From Clostridiales bacterium UBA4039 (GTDB lineage Bacteria > Bacillota > Clostridia > Lachnospirales > Vallitaleaceae): DNA of 64,000 nt. Numbering within the stretch: position 1 is the stretch's first letter; each line of letters begins with the position of its first letter. The stretch covers positions 62,001 through 126,000 of the forward strand of contig DGAD01000043.1 of the NCBI GenBank assembly GCA_002382805.1, read 5' to 3'. The notes beneath the pieces were generated by a model. That model was not told the DNA's origin and ran no database searches. It worked only from the letters and a program-made list of their open reading frames with translations. Of this stretch, positions 51,946-61,406 are shown one piece after another. A program made the position numbers and the translations under genes.

Positions 51946-53226
51946 ATGAAAAAACTCAAAGTAGCAATCATCGGCGCTGGAAGTACATATACACCTGAAC
52001 TTATTGAAGGGATGATTATGCGCAAGCAAAGCTTGCCAATTACTCACTTGGCTTTAATGGATATTGATGAGACGAAGCTAGAGGTTGTGGGCAATCTTAG
52101 TGAGCGAATGATTGACAATTCCAAGCTTGATATTGACGTTCTACAAACAAAAGATCTTGATGAAGCCTTAATGGATGCGGACTTTGTCTTGGCACAAATA
52201 CGTGTAGGAAAACTGGCAGCAAGGGTACTTGATGAACAGATTCCGCTAAAATATGGATTCATTGGACAAGAGACAACAGGGATTGGCGGTTTTTTCAAGG
52301 CACTAAGAACAATACCTGTCATGATGGATATCGCCAAAAGAATGGAGCAACTGTGCCCCGATGCATGGTTAATTAATTTTTCCAACCCATCAGGAATTCT
52401 TGCAGAAGCATTGCAAAATCATACAAAAATCAAAACGGTTGGTTTATGTAATGTACCCATTAACATGTTCTCTGAAGTTCATGAAGGACTAGGAGAAGAA
52501 GGCTTGGATATTGAATACTTAGGTCTTAATCACTTAAGCTATATCACAGGAATAAAAAAAGGAGACAAGGATTTGTTTCCTCAAGTATTAGAACAAGGGT
52601 TTAATGGAAAAGGTATGAAAAACATACCTGTAAAAGGTTTTAGCACGAATTTGATACAAACAATTGAAGCTATTCCATCACCCTATTTAGAGTATTTTTA
52701 CTTTAGAGAAGAAAAGTTGGAACATCTTCGCCATGAGGAAAAGTGCCGTGGAGAAGTGTGCATGGATATTGAAGAAAGCTTATTGGAGCTATATAAAAAG
52801 CAAACAATCAAGACAAAGCCCAAAGAATTAGAAAGTCGTGGAGGTGCAAGATACTCTGAAGCAGCTATATCGTTAGTGGATTCCATCTATAACGACACAA
52901 AAGACATTCATGTGGTTAATGTACGTAATCAAGGCGCCCTAAGTTTTATGGAGGATGATGACGTGGTGGAGATGGCTTGCGTGGTTGGCAAGGATGCGGT
53001 TAAGCCAATAGCGATTCCTGGATTTGATAACGACCATGTAAAGGAAATGATGCAATGCGTCAAGGCATATGAGCGCCATACGATTAAAGCAGCATTGACC
53101 GGATCAGACGCCGAAGCCATGAAAGCGCTACTTATTCATCCTTTAGTCGGAGACTATCAAAAGGCGTATGACTGCTATGAAGAGATGAAGCAAGCACATA
53201 AGAAATACTTGAGTCAATTTCAATAA
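51946..53226 (+). CDS. GH4 family 6-phospho-glycosidase
   Basis: This enzyme has 426 residues. The NAD-binding start KVAIIGAGSTYTPELIEGMI and the metal and substrate residues INFSNPSGILAEAL, VGLCNVPINMF and YLGLNHLSYITG are typical of GH4. GH4 enzymes use NAD+ and Mn2+ and cleave by an oxidation-elimination route. The closest functional group is 6-phospho-beta-glucosidase. It therefore needs a disaccharide carrying a 6-phosphate, yet no PTS gene is nearby; the kinase encoded next may supply that phosphate. Confidence 0.88.
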   Translation: MKKLKVAIIGAGSTYTPELIEGMIMRKQSLPITHLALMDIDETKLEVVGNLSERMIDNSKLDIDVLQTKDLDEALMDADFVLAQIRVGKLAARVLDEQIPLKYGFIGQETTGIGGFFKALRTIPVMMDIAKRMEQLCPDAWLINFSNPSGILAEALQNHTKIKTVGLCNVPINMFSEVHEGLGEEGLDIEYLGLNHLSYITGIKKGDKDLFPQVLEQGFNGKGMKNIPVKGFSTNLIQTIEAIPSPYLEYFYFREEKLEHLRHEEKCRGEVCMDIEESLLELYKKQTIKTKPKELESRGGARYSEAAISLVDSIYNDTKDIHVVNVRNQGALSFMEDDDVVEMACVVGKDAVKPIAIPGFDNDHVKEMMQCVKAYERHTIKAALTGSDAEAMKALLIHPLVGDYQKAYDCYEEMKQAHKKYLSQFQ

Positions 53227-53243
53227 AAGGGGAAAACATAGAG

Positions 53244-54251
53244 ATGAAATTATTATTAGGTGTTGATGGTGGTGGAACTAAAGCGGATTATGGTTTGTTT
53301 ACAAAAGAAGGGGAACTCATAGACTACTTACATACAACAAGTCGTAGTCATGAAAGCCTAGCTGGTGGGTTTGAAGAGGCAGAAGTCTTGATGCTTAAAG
53401 ACTTAGACTACTTAATGCAAAAGCATGGGATTAACCCATCGGATGTAACAGCCGCTTTTGGATTAGCGGGAATTGATACTCCGGCTCAGCGAAAAATCAT
53501 TGAAGCAAGTATTCAAAAGGTAGGGTTTGCTGATTTTGTAGTTAGTAATGACTCAGTACTTGGAATAAAAGCAGGGTGCCCTTCAGGAATAGGCATTTGC
53601 TCGATTAATGGAACAGGAACGGTAGCCAGCGGAATTAATGAGCAAGGAGATATCCTACAGGTTGGTGGAATAGGAATGGTAACAGGGGATTATGCAGGTG
53701 GTGGATTTTTATCCACCCTTGCAGTTAATTCAGTCTATAACTACTACGAACGCTGTGGAGAGTATACGGTCATGGTTGAACGTATCATGAAAGTAATGGA
53801 AGCGGATACGGCGCAAGACCTTTTAGAACGCATCTATCATAAGTTCATTCAATGTCGCGATCAAGATAAGATGATTGTGACCATATTGATGGAATCTGCA
53901 CTAGAAGGTGATAAGATAGCCGCAGATATTGTCAAAAAGGCGGCCCTAGAGATGGCGAAGTCGGTATCAGGATGTATTCAACACCTGGCGTTTAAACAAG
54001 AACCGGATGTTGTTTTAGCGGGATCGCTTTGGACGAAAGTAAAAAATCCATTAATGTTAGAGACTTTTATTGAGAATGTACATAAATATTCAGGGTATGC
54101 AATTAAACCGCGTATCTTAGATGTGGTTCCTATGGTTGGCGCGGTGATTTGGGCACTAGAACTATCTCAAAATGCACCGGCAACACATGAACAAAGAGAG
54201 TGTATTCGCATGAATATGAAAAATCATATATCTGCAAAAGCATTAAAATAA
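53244..54251 (+). CDS. BadF/BadG-type sugar kinase (N-acetylglucosamine kinase-like)
   Basis: This kinase has 335 residues with an ASKHA ATPase fold. The phosphate-1 motif LLLGVDGGGTKADYGLF opens the protein; FGLAGIDTPAQ, VVSNDSVLGI, and the adenosine-side GICSINGTGTVASG and VVLAGSLWTKVKNPL motifs follow. Relatives phosphorylate GlcNAc, glucosamine or chito-disaccharides. It lies 17 bases after the GH4 gene, so a kinase-then-6-phosphoglycosidase pathway for an imported disaccharide is plausible. The true sugar is unknown. Confidence 0.85.
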   Translation: MKLLLGVDGGGTKADYGLFTKEGELIDYLHTTSRSHESLAGGFEEAEVLMLKDLDYLMQKHGINPSDVTAAFGLAGIDTPAQRKIIEASIQKVGFADFVVSNDSVLGIKAGCPSGIGICSINGTGTVASGINEQGDILQVGGIGMVTGDYAGGGFLSTLAVNSVYNYYERCGEYTVMVERIMKVMEADTAQDLLERIYHKFIQCRDQDKMIVTILMESALEGDKIAADIVKKAALEMAKSVSGCIQHLAFKQEPDVVLAGSLWTKVKNPLMLETFIENVHKYSGYAIKPRILDVVPMVGAVIWALELSQNAPATHEQRECIRMNMKNHISAKALK

Positions 54252-54349
54252 GTATATATAGTTTTCCTTTTTTTTGATATAATTACATGATGTCATGAAT
54301 TAGACGCATCGATTGCAGGTGCACTCAAAAAAAAGGAGGACGATTAAGT

Positions 54350-54832
54350 ATGACAAATCAAGTTAGTGTTGAAAAAGTAAGAGAAGATGCAGAAAATCTT
54401 TTTAGAGAAGGTAAGTTCTATTGCTCAGAGGCAGTGATTTCATCTATTCGCAGTAATTTTGAACTGGATGTACCAGAAGAAGTGATTGCCATGGCATCGG
54501 GATTTCCGGTCGGTATTGGAAAATCAAAATGTACCTGTGGTGCAGTATCCGGAGGTGTCCTTTCTTTGGGGCTTGTCTTTGGACGCACAACAGGGTCTTC
54601 GCCAGCAGATCCGTTGAGTGTGAAAACACTTGAGCTTGCTAATGAACTTCAGGCTCATTTTAAAGCCAATCACAAAGTGTTATGTTGCAGTGTTCTAACA
54701 AAAGGAATGGATATGGCTAGTGGCGAACATAAAAGTCAATGTGTTGCCTTTACAGGGGAGATGGCGGCAAAAACTGCAGAAATCATTTTAAACCATTGGG
54801 AATATGCCAGAGAAATGAGGCCCTTAGTATGA
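54350..54832 (+). CDS. C_GCAxxG_C_C family redox-type protein
   Basis: This protein has 160 residues. The cysteine pattern is visible as FYCSEAV, KCTCGAVSGGVLSLG (the GCAxxG core with Thr/Gly variation), VLCCSVL and SQCVAF. The family is named for this motif; its biochemical role is not settled, though redox or metal handling is assumed. ATG 54350 follows AAAGGAGG. Its stop overlaps the start of the transporter gene by four bases, so the two proteins may work together. Confidence 0.82.
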   Translation: MTNQVSVEKVREDAENLFREGKFYCSEAVISSIRSNFELDVPEEVIAMASGFPVGIGKSKCTCGAVSGGVLSLGLVFGRTTGSSPADPLSVKTLELANELQAHFKANHKVLCCSVLTKGMDMASGEHKSQCVAFTGEMAAKTAEIILNHWEYAREMRPLV

Positions 54833-55788
54833 GAAGATTCTTAGAAAAAGTGCCGTATCCAATTGCAGGATTGATGCTGGCATATGCGGCGCTTGGAAAT
54901 CTACTGGCAAAGCCCATTGGCTTAAATGCAAAGCTTGTGTGTGCGATACTTGCAAGCTTTATTCTTGTTGTTCTTATTCTTAAGATGATTATTCTACCCA
55001 ACTCAATCAAAAAAGCATTCGGGATACTTCCGGTGGCAAGTGTTATGGCAACATTGCCAATGGGGATGATGTTACTTGCAGTCTATGCAAAACCCTATGT
55101 AGGAATTGTTGCCATGGTGCTATGGGCGCTGGGGCTAATGTTAAATATTGGTATCATCATCGCCTTTTCAATAAAATACCTTGTTCCCTGGAATATTAAA
55201 AATGTATATGCAAGTTATTTTGTAACTTATGTGGGTATCGTGTGTACCAGTGTAACAGCAAAAGCATTTCATATGGACGGTGTTGGTGTTGGTGCCTTTA
55301 TTTTTGGACTGGTAAGCTATGGCATATTAATTCCGATAGTTTTTTGGCGCTATATAAAATACCCGATACAAAAAGAACTTTTAAAGCCTTTGATTATTAT
55401 CTTTGCAGCGCCTGCAAATCTATTAGTTGTCGGCTATGTACAATTGGGGCTACAATGGTCAAACATGCTATTGACTGTTTTGTGGGGCATTGGTATATTA
55501 ACCACGCTCTTTGCATGGGTACAATTGCTTCGATTATATCGATTGAAGTTCTATCCAAGTTACTCCGCATATACATTTCCGTTAGTTATCGGTGCGACAT
55601 CAACGATGCAGTATTTTAACTATATAAGCAGAGCACAAACCGGTCTTGAGTGGATTGGATATATAGGGAAGATACAAATGGCAGTGTGTACTTTTGCAGT
55701 TTTTTATGTAACGCTTCGATATGCAGCTGCATTGTTTTTTACGCGAGCAGTAGAGTCGGAAGTAGTGGATGCAAGACCTGCTAGATAA
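54829..55788 (+). CDS. TehA/SLAC1-type (TDT family) membrane transporter
   Basis: This protein has 319 residues and about ten membrane segments (PIAGLMLAYAALGNLLAKPI at the start). The alternation of long helices with AMVLWALGLMLNIGII and GVGAFIFGLVSYGIL fits the tellurite-resistance/dicarboxylate transporter family, which includes anion channels. The start ATG 54829 overlaps the previous stop (ATGA); a frame from 54739 is internal to that gene. The substrate is unknown; an anion or weak acid is likely. Confidence 0.78.
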   Translation: MRRFLEKVPYPIAGLMLAYAALGNLLAKPIGLNAKLVCAILASFILVVLILKMIILPNSIKKAFGILPVASVMATLPMGMMLLAVYAKPYVGIVAMVLWALGLMLNIGIIIAFSIKYLVPWNIKNVYASYFVTYVGIVCTSVTAKAFHMDGVGVGAFIFGLVSYGILIPIVFWRYIKYPIQKELLKPLIIIFAAPANLLVVGYVQLGLQWSNMLLTVLWGIGILTTLFAWVQLLRLYRLKFYPSYSAYTFPLVIGATSTMQYFNYISRAQTGLEWIGYIGKIQMAVCTFAVFYVTLRYAAALFFTRAVESEVVDARPAR

Positions 55789-55819
55789 CTCGGTGGTACC
55801 TTCACCCTTTCAAAAAGAT

Positions 55820-55848
55820 TTGAATATCTAAGCATTCAAGAGTATAAT
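55820..55848 (+). promoter_or_regulatory. Promoter of the DAHP synthase gene
   Basis: TTGAAT (55820-55825) and TATAAT (55843-55848) are 17 bases apart, and the start codon lies 54 bases downstream. No riboswitch or attenuator is evident in the short leader. Confidence 0.72.
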
Positions 55849-55902
55849 AGGTTGAAAGGCAGAAACTATGGAAGATGTAGCACCATATCAAGGAGGACAC
55901 AC

Positions 55903-56931
55903 ATGAGTTTTAAATTTGTTCAAAACATTCAATCGCCGGAAGAGATTAAGATGCAACTCCCGGTATCTAAAGCTTTTGTTCAAGCAAAGATTGAGAGAGA
56001 TAAAGAAATACAAGATATATTTAGAGGCAAATCAGACAAGTTTTTAATGATTGTCGGACCATGCTCTGCAGATAATGAAAAATCAGTCTTAGATTATATT
56101 GAGCGATTATATAAAATACAAGAACAAGTAGAAGAAAAGATTCTGATTATTCCAAGAATATATACAAATAAACCACGAACAACAGGAGAAGGGTATAAAG
56201 GAATGCTTCATCAGCCAGATCCATTGGAAAAAGCGGATATGGAAGCTGGAATTAAAGCAATGCGGGCAATGCATGTAAAAGCAGGAGAGCTTACTGGTAT
56301 GTCGAGTGCAGATGAGATGCTCTACCCGGATAACCATGAATATCTTGATGACATATTAAGTTATGTGGCTGTAGGCGCTCGAAGTGTAGAAAATCAACAA
56401 CATAGAGTCACGGCAAGTGGCATCGATATTCCGGCAGGAATGAAAAACCCTACAAGTGGAGATACGTCCGTTATGCTCAATGCTATCAGAGCAGCTCAGA
56501 TAGGACATAATTTTATCTATCGAGGTCAAGAGGTTAGAACCGAAGGGAACCCTTTTGCACATGCCATCATGCGTGGATTTGTGAATCAATATGGACGCAA
56601 TATTCCAAATTACCACTTTGAGGATTTAAAATATTTGATTGAGCAGTATTTGGAGCGCGATCTTAAGTATCCAAGTATCATCGTAGATGTTAACCACTCC
56701 AATTCCAATAAACAGTTTCAACAACAGCCTCGTATTGCTGATGCAATCATGCGAAATCGAAGTTATGATTCAGATTTAAAACAATATGTCAAAGGAATCA
56801 TGGTTGAAAGTTATATTGAAGGTGGAAGTCAAAAAATTGACGGTGGAGTTTATGGAAAATCGATTACCGATCCATGTTTGTCCATTATGGAAACACAACG
56901 AATGATTTTAAATATTGCTGAAAAGTTATAA
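55903..56931 (+). CDS. aroF: 3-deoxy-7-phosphoheptulonate (DAHP) synthase, AroFGH class
   Basis: This enzyme has 342 residues from the ATG at 55903, six bases after AGGAGG; the longer frame from 55852 starts near the promoter. Family motifs are intact: FLMIVGPCSADN, IPRIYTNKPRTTGEGYKG, SVENQQHRVTASGIDIPAG, NPTSGDTSVMLNAIRAAQIG, and SIIVDVNHSNSNKQ with metal ligands. It joins phosphoenolpyruvate and erythrose 4-phosphate in the first step of aromatic synthesis. It stands apart from other shikimate genes here, so is a housekeeping gene in an accessory setting. Which amino acid inhibits it is unknown. Confidence 0.94.
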   Translation: MSFKFVQNIQSPEEIKMQLPVSKAFVQAKIERDKEIQDIFRGKSDKFLMIVGPCSADNEKSVLDYIERLYKIQEQVEEKILIIPRIYTNKPRTTGEGYKGMLHQPDPLEKADMEAGIKAMRAMHVKAGELTGMSSADEMLYPDNHEYLDDILSYVAVGARSVENQQHRVTASGIDIPAGMKNPTSGDTSVMLNAIRAAQIGHNFIYRGQEVRTEGNPFAHAIMRGFVNQYGRNIPNYHFEDLKYLIEQYLERDLKYPSIIVDVNHSNSNKQFQQQPRIADAIMRNRSYDSDLKQYVKGIMVESYIEGGSQKIDGGVYGKSITDPCLSIMETQRMILNIAEKL

Positions 56932-56965
56932 GGATGATTTAAAAGGTAAAGGAGAGATGAGTGAT

Positions 56966-57394
56966 ATGAAAAAACTTGGAAAAGTCGTAAGTTATATTTT
57001 GCTGGTGTTAGGTGTAGCGAACATGGTTTTTCTTCTTACTCGAATCAAAAAAGCCATAGGATTAGCGAGTAGTTATGAACTTATATCAACATTTGGGGAG
57101 AAAAGTGTTGATATGTCAAAACAGCCAGAGATTATTAGCCTTGGAGCTATGTTCTCAGACACAACCCTAGATTATACGCAGGCAAAAACACGAAGAGAGC
57201 CCTATGTATTAGAGCTCATGGCTTCCTATGCGGGAGTTAAGGTACTTGTGCCGGAAGAGTGGTATGTTGAAACCAACGGCAAGCTAAAATTGTCAGGTAT
57301 TGAAAACATGACCATGACATATGAAAAACGTGTGCCGGATCTGATTATTGACCATGACTTGGTGTTTGCAGGTCTAGAAATTAAAGTCATATAA
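56966..57394 (+). CDS. Small membrane-anchored protein, LiaF-like C-terminus
   Basis: This protein has about 142 residues. One membrane segment lies near residues 5-26 (KVVSYILLVLGVANMVFLLT), followed by a soluble domain ending KVLVPEEWYVETNGKLKLSG and PDLIIDHDLVFAGLEIKVI. The repeat of a V-P-E-x-W-x-V strand and a G-L-E-I-K end recalls the LiaF/DUF2154 cell-wall stress fold, but the match is weak. Two ATGs (56957 and 56966) are possible; the second has the better spacing to GGAG. No lia genes are nearby. Confidence 0.55.
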   Translation: MKKLGKVVSYILLVLGVANMVFLLTRIKKAIGLASSYELISTFGEKSVDMSKQPEIISLGAMFSDTTLDYTQAKTRREPYVLELMASYAGVKVLVPEEWYVETNGKLKLSGIENMTMTYEKRVPDLIIDHDLVFAGLEIKVI

Positions 57395-57399
57395 GGCGC

Positions 57400-59733
57400 T
57401 TATGCGTGAGGGTTTTGTTTAAGAAAGTTAATAAAGGCATCAACAAGTTCGGGGTCGAGTTCGGCCCCTTTTTGTTTGTGTAAAAAGGCGAGTGTAGTAT
57501 CAAAATCTTCTTCGTCAGATTGAAAATCATTGACAAAGGTTACATAGTTTTCAACAATATGTAAAATGCGAGCTTCAATTAAGATTTCTGTACCTTTTAA
57601 TCCCTTAGGATAGCCTTCGCCGTTCCAATTTTCATGATGCTCTAAAACGATTTCTGCATAAGCTTGGGTCTCACTGGCAGCGTTTAAAATACGATAGCCT
57701 ATTTCGGTATGACGAGCAACGACATCAAATTCCTCGGGGGTCAATGCGTACATAGGCTTTTCGACAAGTTCACGAGGAAAAGATACCTTTCCAATATCGT
57801 GCATATACGCTGCATGGTGAAGATATTCGATATTGATTGTATCAAGATTTAAGTACGTGGCAAACGCGATACTATATTTTTGAACATCAAGTGCATGTTG
57901 ATGCTCCAAAGGAAAATGTTCTTTTAGGTGGTTTAATATTTTCTCTATAGCTAACGAACGAAAAACCTGAGATTCTGTTAATTTTTTGGTGTACATGGTT
58001 TCATCAGAAGTATTCAAAATCTCTATAATGGATTCGCTAGGCATATTTTTCGTTTTGATTCCATAGGAAATGGACAGTGGGACAATACCAACATCTGGTT
58101 TTTCAATGGAGTCATATAGGCGCTTAAGGACAAGTTTAGCTTCGAGCGTATTAGTTTTTGGAAGAATAATAATGAATTCGTCTCCGCCATAACGGGCGGC
58201 GACATCGCTTGTACGCAGATGATGGCGTATAATCTCGGCAAGCTTTTTCAGATAACTATCGCCAATAGCATGTCCAAAAGCATCGTTAATCAGTTTTAAG
58301 CCATTCATATCAATCATGACCAGACTTATAGGTAGATTATGTGAATTGTCTAAACGCTTTAGTGTTTCTTCGAAGTAACGACGATTATAAAGTCCGGTTA
58401 ATTGGTCATGATAACTTAGATAGACGATGGTATTTTGCTGGTCCAGCAAAGATTTATTTAACTTTTGTAGCGCTTGAGTACGCTTCGCTACTTTTTCTTC
58501 TAAAGTTTCCATCTGAGTGCTAATCGTATCGGCCATTTGGTTAAACCCTTTGGCAAGGCGACCAAACTCATTGTCCTGATAAGAGTGTACACGTAGATTA
58601 TGATTGCCTTCAGAGTATGCTTGGGTTATATTGGTAAGCTCAATAATAGGTTGTAATACTTTTTTGTTGCGTTTGCTCCAGGCATAACTTGAAAAAACAG
58701 CCAATATCAAAATAAGAATAAGAGCAACCAAAATTGTCGTATAGTATGTCTTTATAATAGGGTGGGTAGGGATTTCGATGACAATTAACCAGTCCAATCC
58801 ATAAGAAGAATAGGGGACGATACGTAAAAAAGTCTCCTCTGGCCAAGCGTTGGCAACATAGTTGCCTTCACCGGTCTGCTTATAGTGGTTAAGAGCATCA
58901 ATAGCTTCTTGGCTTCCTAGACTGGAAAAAGGAATACGTTCAAAATAATTGCTAGACATCTTATAATTGGCAAGCCCTAAAGAGTTGGCGATGACAAGTT
59001 CGGAGTCTGCTTCGATAATATAGCTGTCGCCTTTGTATATTGTTGCATAGTTATGCATTTGTTCATTGAGACGATTAAGGGTAAAGTGGGCACCAAGGAC
59101 ACCTAGTAAATTATGTGCATCATCAAAGACAGGCGCAGAAATAGATAGCGCCAAATCATCCATAACAAAATGTTTGTATATAGGAGAAAAAACAAGAGGA
59201 GAATTGTTTTGATTTAAAGCCTCGGTGTACCATGGGCGTGATCTAGGGTCAAACACAGGATTGGTCAGGATTTTTTCGCCGCGATTATAAGTGGAATCAA
59301 TACCATAATAGATGGAATGAAAATCTGTTGATTCATCAGCCAACATGATTTCGATAGAACCGTTTTCACCGCGCCGAACTCCATAGTAATAACCGTCAGG
59401 CGTACCCATAGAATAACTATAGATATGGTCAGGAGCGATATCTAAAGCGCTAACAAAATAAGGATCGCGCTGTGCACTCTCGGTAATATCAATAGCCTCA
59501 GTATTTAAAAGTGTTTGTCCAAATTTAATGATATGAACAGGACTAGTTAGGACTTCTTCGACTTCTTCTAATAGATTTGATTGTGCTTCGTGTTGAAGCG
59601 TGTCAATTAATTGATTATTAGATGTTGTCCAAGCAAAAATCAAGACGGAACTAACAATAATCAAGGTTGAAATTGAAAGAATTAAATAGGAAATATTTAA
59701 TGTCTTAATAACCGATTGCGTTTTTTGCTTCAT
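57400..59733 (-). CDS. Membrane sensor with GGDEF and HD-GYP domains
   Basis: This protein has 777 residues from the ATG at 59733 after GAGGGGTGA. The order is a membrane segment near 12-35, an extracellular Cache-type sensor to about 325, a second membrane segment (TTILVALILILILAVFSSYA), HAMP, coiled coil, GGDEF (about 430-590) and HD-GYP (about 595-775). The GGDEF signature RYGGDEFIIIL is intact, and RTSD five residues before it is a product-inhibition site. HD-GYP has MHDIGKV and HHENWNGEGYP, but the late metal Asp region reads HIVENYVTF instead of xxVADVYDAL. Thus it may make c-di-GMP while breaking it down poorly. Confidence 0.85.
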   Translation of the reverse strand: MKQKTQSVIKTLNISYLILSISTLIIVSSVLIFAWTTSNNQLIDTLQHEAQSNLLEEVEEVLTSPVHIIKFGQTLLNTEAIDITESAQRDPYFVSALDIAPDHIYSYSMGTPDGYYYGVRRGENGSIEIMLADESTDFHSIYYGIDSTYNRGEKILTNPVFDPRSRPWYTEALNQNNSPLVFSPIYKHFVMDDLALSISAPVFDDAHNLLGVLGAHFTLNRLNEQMHNYATIYKGDSYIIEADSELVIANSLGLANYKMSSNYFERIPFSSLGSQEAIDALNHYKQTGEGNYVANAWPEETFLRIVPYSSYGLDWLIVIEIPTHPIIKTYYTTILVALILILILAVFSSYAWSKRNKKVLQPIIELTNITQAYSEGNHNLRVHSYQDNEFGRLAKGFNQMADTISTQMETLEEKVAKRTQALQKLNKSLLDQQNTIVYLSYHDQLTGLYNRRYFEETLKRLDNSHNLPISLVMIDMNGLKLINDAFGHAIGDSYLKKLAEIIRHHLRTSDVAARYGGDEFIIILPKTNTLEAKLVLKRLYDSIEKPDVGIVPLSISYGIKTKNMPSESIIEILNTSDETMYTKKLTESQVFRSLAIEKILNHLKEHFPLEHQHALDVQKYSIAFATYLNLDTINIEYLHHAAYMHDIGKVSFPRELVEKPMYALTPEEFDVVARHTEIGYRILNAASETQAYAEIVLEHHENWNGEGYPKGLKGTEILIEARILHIVENYVTFVNDFQSDEEDFDTTLAFLHKQKGAELDPELVDAFINFLKQNPHA

Positions 59734-59873
59734 ACATGTCACCCCTCTGTGCACAAAACTATGAACATATTTCAATTATACGCTAATACGTTAGGAAATG
59801 CTATAAGGTATAAGAAAAATAGTGAATTCATCGATAGAAACATGTATAATAAAGAAGTGAATGGAGTGATCCT

Positions 59874-61364
59874 ATGGAAAGTAAAAATGTTATAACACAT
59901 ATTCAAGACAATGAAGCCAAGAAGAAAGTGCTTGACGTTTTTGATGAGCTGAATCTGCTGGATCTAAGTATTGATGACTATGAAGAATTTTTTCATGCAT
60001 TAATCCACATAAAGCCCTATTTGTTTATGGTTGAGATTAATTCACTTGAAGATCCATATATTAAAGTCATTCAAATCATAAAAAAATCCGTGCTTACACG
60101 TTCGACACCAATTGTTGTACTTAGTAAAGCAAAAGATGAAGCGCTTTATCAAGAGCTAAGTAAGCTGGATTTGATGGGGATTATTCAAGCTCCTTTTCAT
60201 AAAGGGGTTATGCATATTGAGATTCGTAATGCGCTTAATATGCTTAAAAATCAAAGATTGCTGGATAATACCCAGGACTTACAGGCGGTTCAGTCGGTGA
60301 TGATCTCTAGCTTAGCTTCCTTAACAGAATATAGAGACCCTGAAACCGGTGAACATATCAAACGTACACAAAATTATGTCAAAGCGTTGGCGATTACCTT
60401 AAAGCGTCAAGGTTTTTTTGTCGATGAATTGACACCGGAAAATATAGAAGCCATCTATATGTCGGTTCCGCTACATGATATTGGAAAAATTGGAATACGG
60501 GATGAGATTTTACTTAAACCCGGACGACTGACAGAAGAAGAATATGAAGAGATGAAGCGTCATACCACACTTGGATATGAGGCAATTAATAAAGTTGGCA
60601 GTAAACTAAAAAATAATGACTTTTTAAACTATGCGGCCGAAGTTGCTTATACCCATCATGAGCGTTATGACGGAACCGGCTACCCTAGAGGGCTTAAAGG
60701 AGAAGAGATTCCTCTTGTAGGACGACTGATGGCAGTAGCAGATGTATATGATGCGCTGGTTTCAGAACGTATATATAAGGTGGCCATGACGCATGATGAA
60801 GCGATGGATATTATTATTACTGAGCGAGGAACGCACTTTGATCCATGTATTGTTGATTGCGCCGTCGGTCTTGAACGTACATTTAGAAATATAGCACAGA
60901 CATATTCAGATACAGAACCTGATGATAATCGGCACCATCTATTAGAACGGATACATCGACAGGGACACTTAAATCGAATACTGATTGTTGAAGATAGTCG
61001 GATTGTACGCCGAGTTATGGAAAACCAGTTTTTATCGTTGGGGATTAATGTTGATGTTGCCATTGATGGTCGTGAAGGACTGGATAAGATTGTTCATAAT
61101 TCTTACGATTTAGTGCTTTTAGATATTGAATTACCCAAGTTAAATGGTTATGAGATGGTCGAAGCAGTTAAAAAGCGTCAAGAACTTCCTGTCATTATTG
61201 CGATGACAGCAACAGATTATAGTGTGACACTGCATGAAATCAAAGCGATGGGAATAGCTGGATTAATACTTAAACCAGTTGATTTGGAACGCTTAGGAAC
61301 GAAGTACGCAGAGATTCTTCGCAAAACAAAATCAAGACAGCTGCTAAATGAGGATGGACGATAA
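59874..61364 (+). CDS. Response-regulator-type HD-GYP protein with two receiver-like domains
   Basis: This protein has 496 residues. Residues about 1-125 look like a receiver domain that lost its usual acidic start (KPYLFMVEINSLEDPYIKVI). Residues about 140-340 are an HD-GYP domain with LHDIGKIGIRDEILLKPGRL, HHERYDGTGYPRGL and the intact VADVYDALVSERIYK. Residues about 370-490 form a complete receiver domain (RILIVEDSRIVRRVMENQFL, LVLLDIELPKLNGYEM, LILKPVD). It should be a cytosolic c-di-GMP phosphodiesterase controlled by phosphorylation. It is divergent from the GGDEF-HD-GYP gene, suggesting that the two act on the same signal. Confidence 0.88.
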   Translation: MESKNVITHIQDNEAKKKVLDVFDELNLLDLSIDDYEEFFHALIHIKPYLFMVEINSLEDPYIKVIQIIKKSVLTRSTPIVVLSKAKDEALYQELSKLDLMGIIQAPFHKGVMHIEIRNALNMLKNQRLLDNTQDLQAVQSVMISSLASLTEYRDPETGEHIKRTQNYVKALAITLKRQGFFVDELTPENIEAIYMSVPLHDIGKIGIRDEILLKPGRLTEEEYEEMKRHTTLGYEAINKVGSKLKNNDFLNYAAEVAYTHHERYDGTGYPRGLKGEEIPLVGRLMAVADVYDALVSERIYKVAMTHDEAMDIIITERGTHFDPCIVDCAVGLERTFRNIAQTYSDTEPDDNRHHLLERIHRQGHLNRILIVEDSRIVRRVMENQFLSLGINVDVAIDGREGLDKIVHNSYDLVLLDIELPKLNGYEMVEAVKKRQELPVIIAMTATDYSVTLHEIKAMGIAGLILKPVDLERLGTKYAEILRKTKSRQLLNEDGR

Positions 61365-61406
61365 TCGATTCAAAATAATATTTATACACATAAAGGAGAG
61401 AGCATT

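Noticed and set aside
55788..55815. GGTGGTACC stretch upstream of DAHP synthase resembling a T-box antiterminator core
   Set aside because: Only part of the motif is present, no specifier or stem I structure is seen, and it lies upstream of the -35 of the gene's own promoter.
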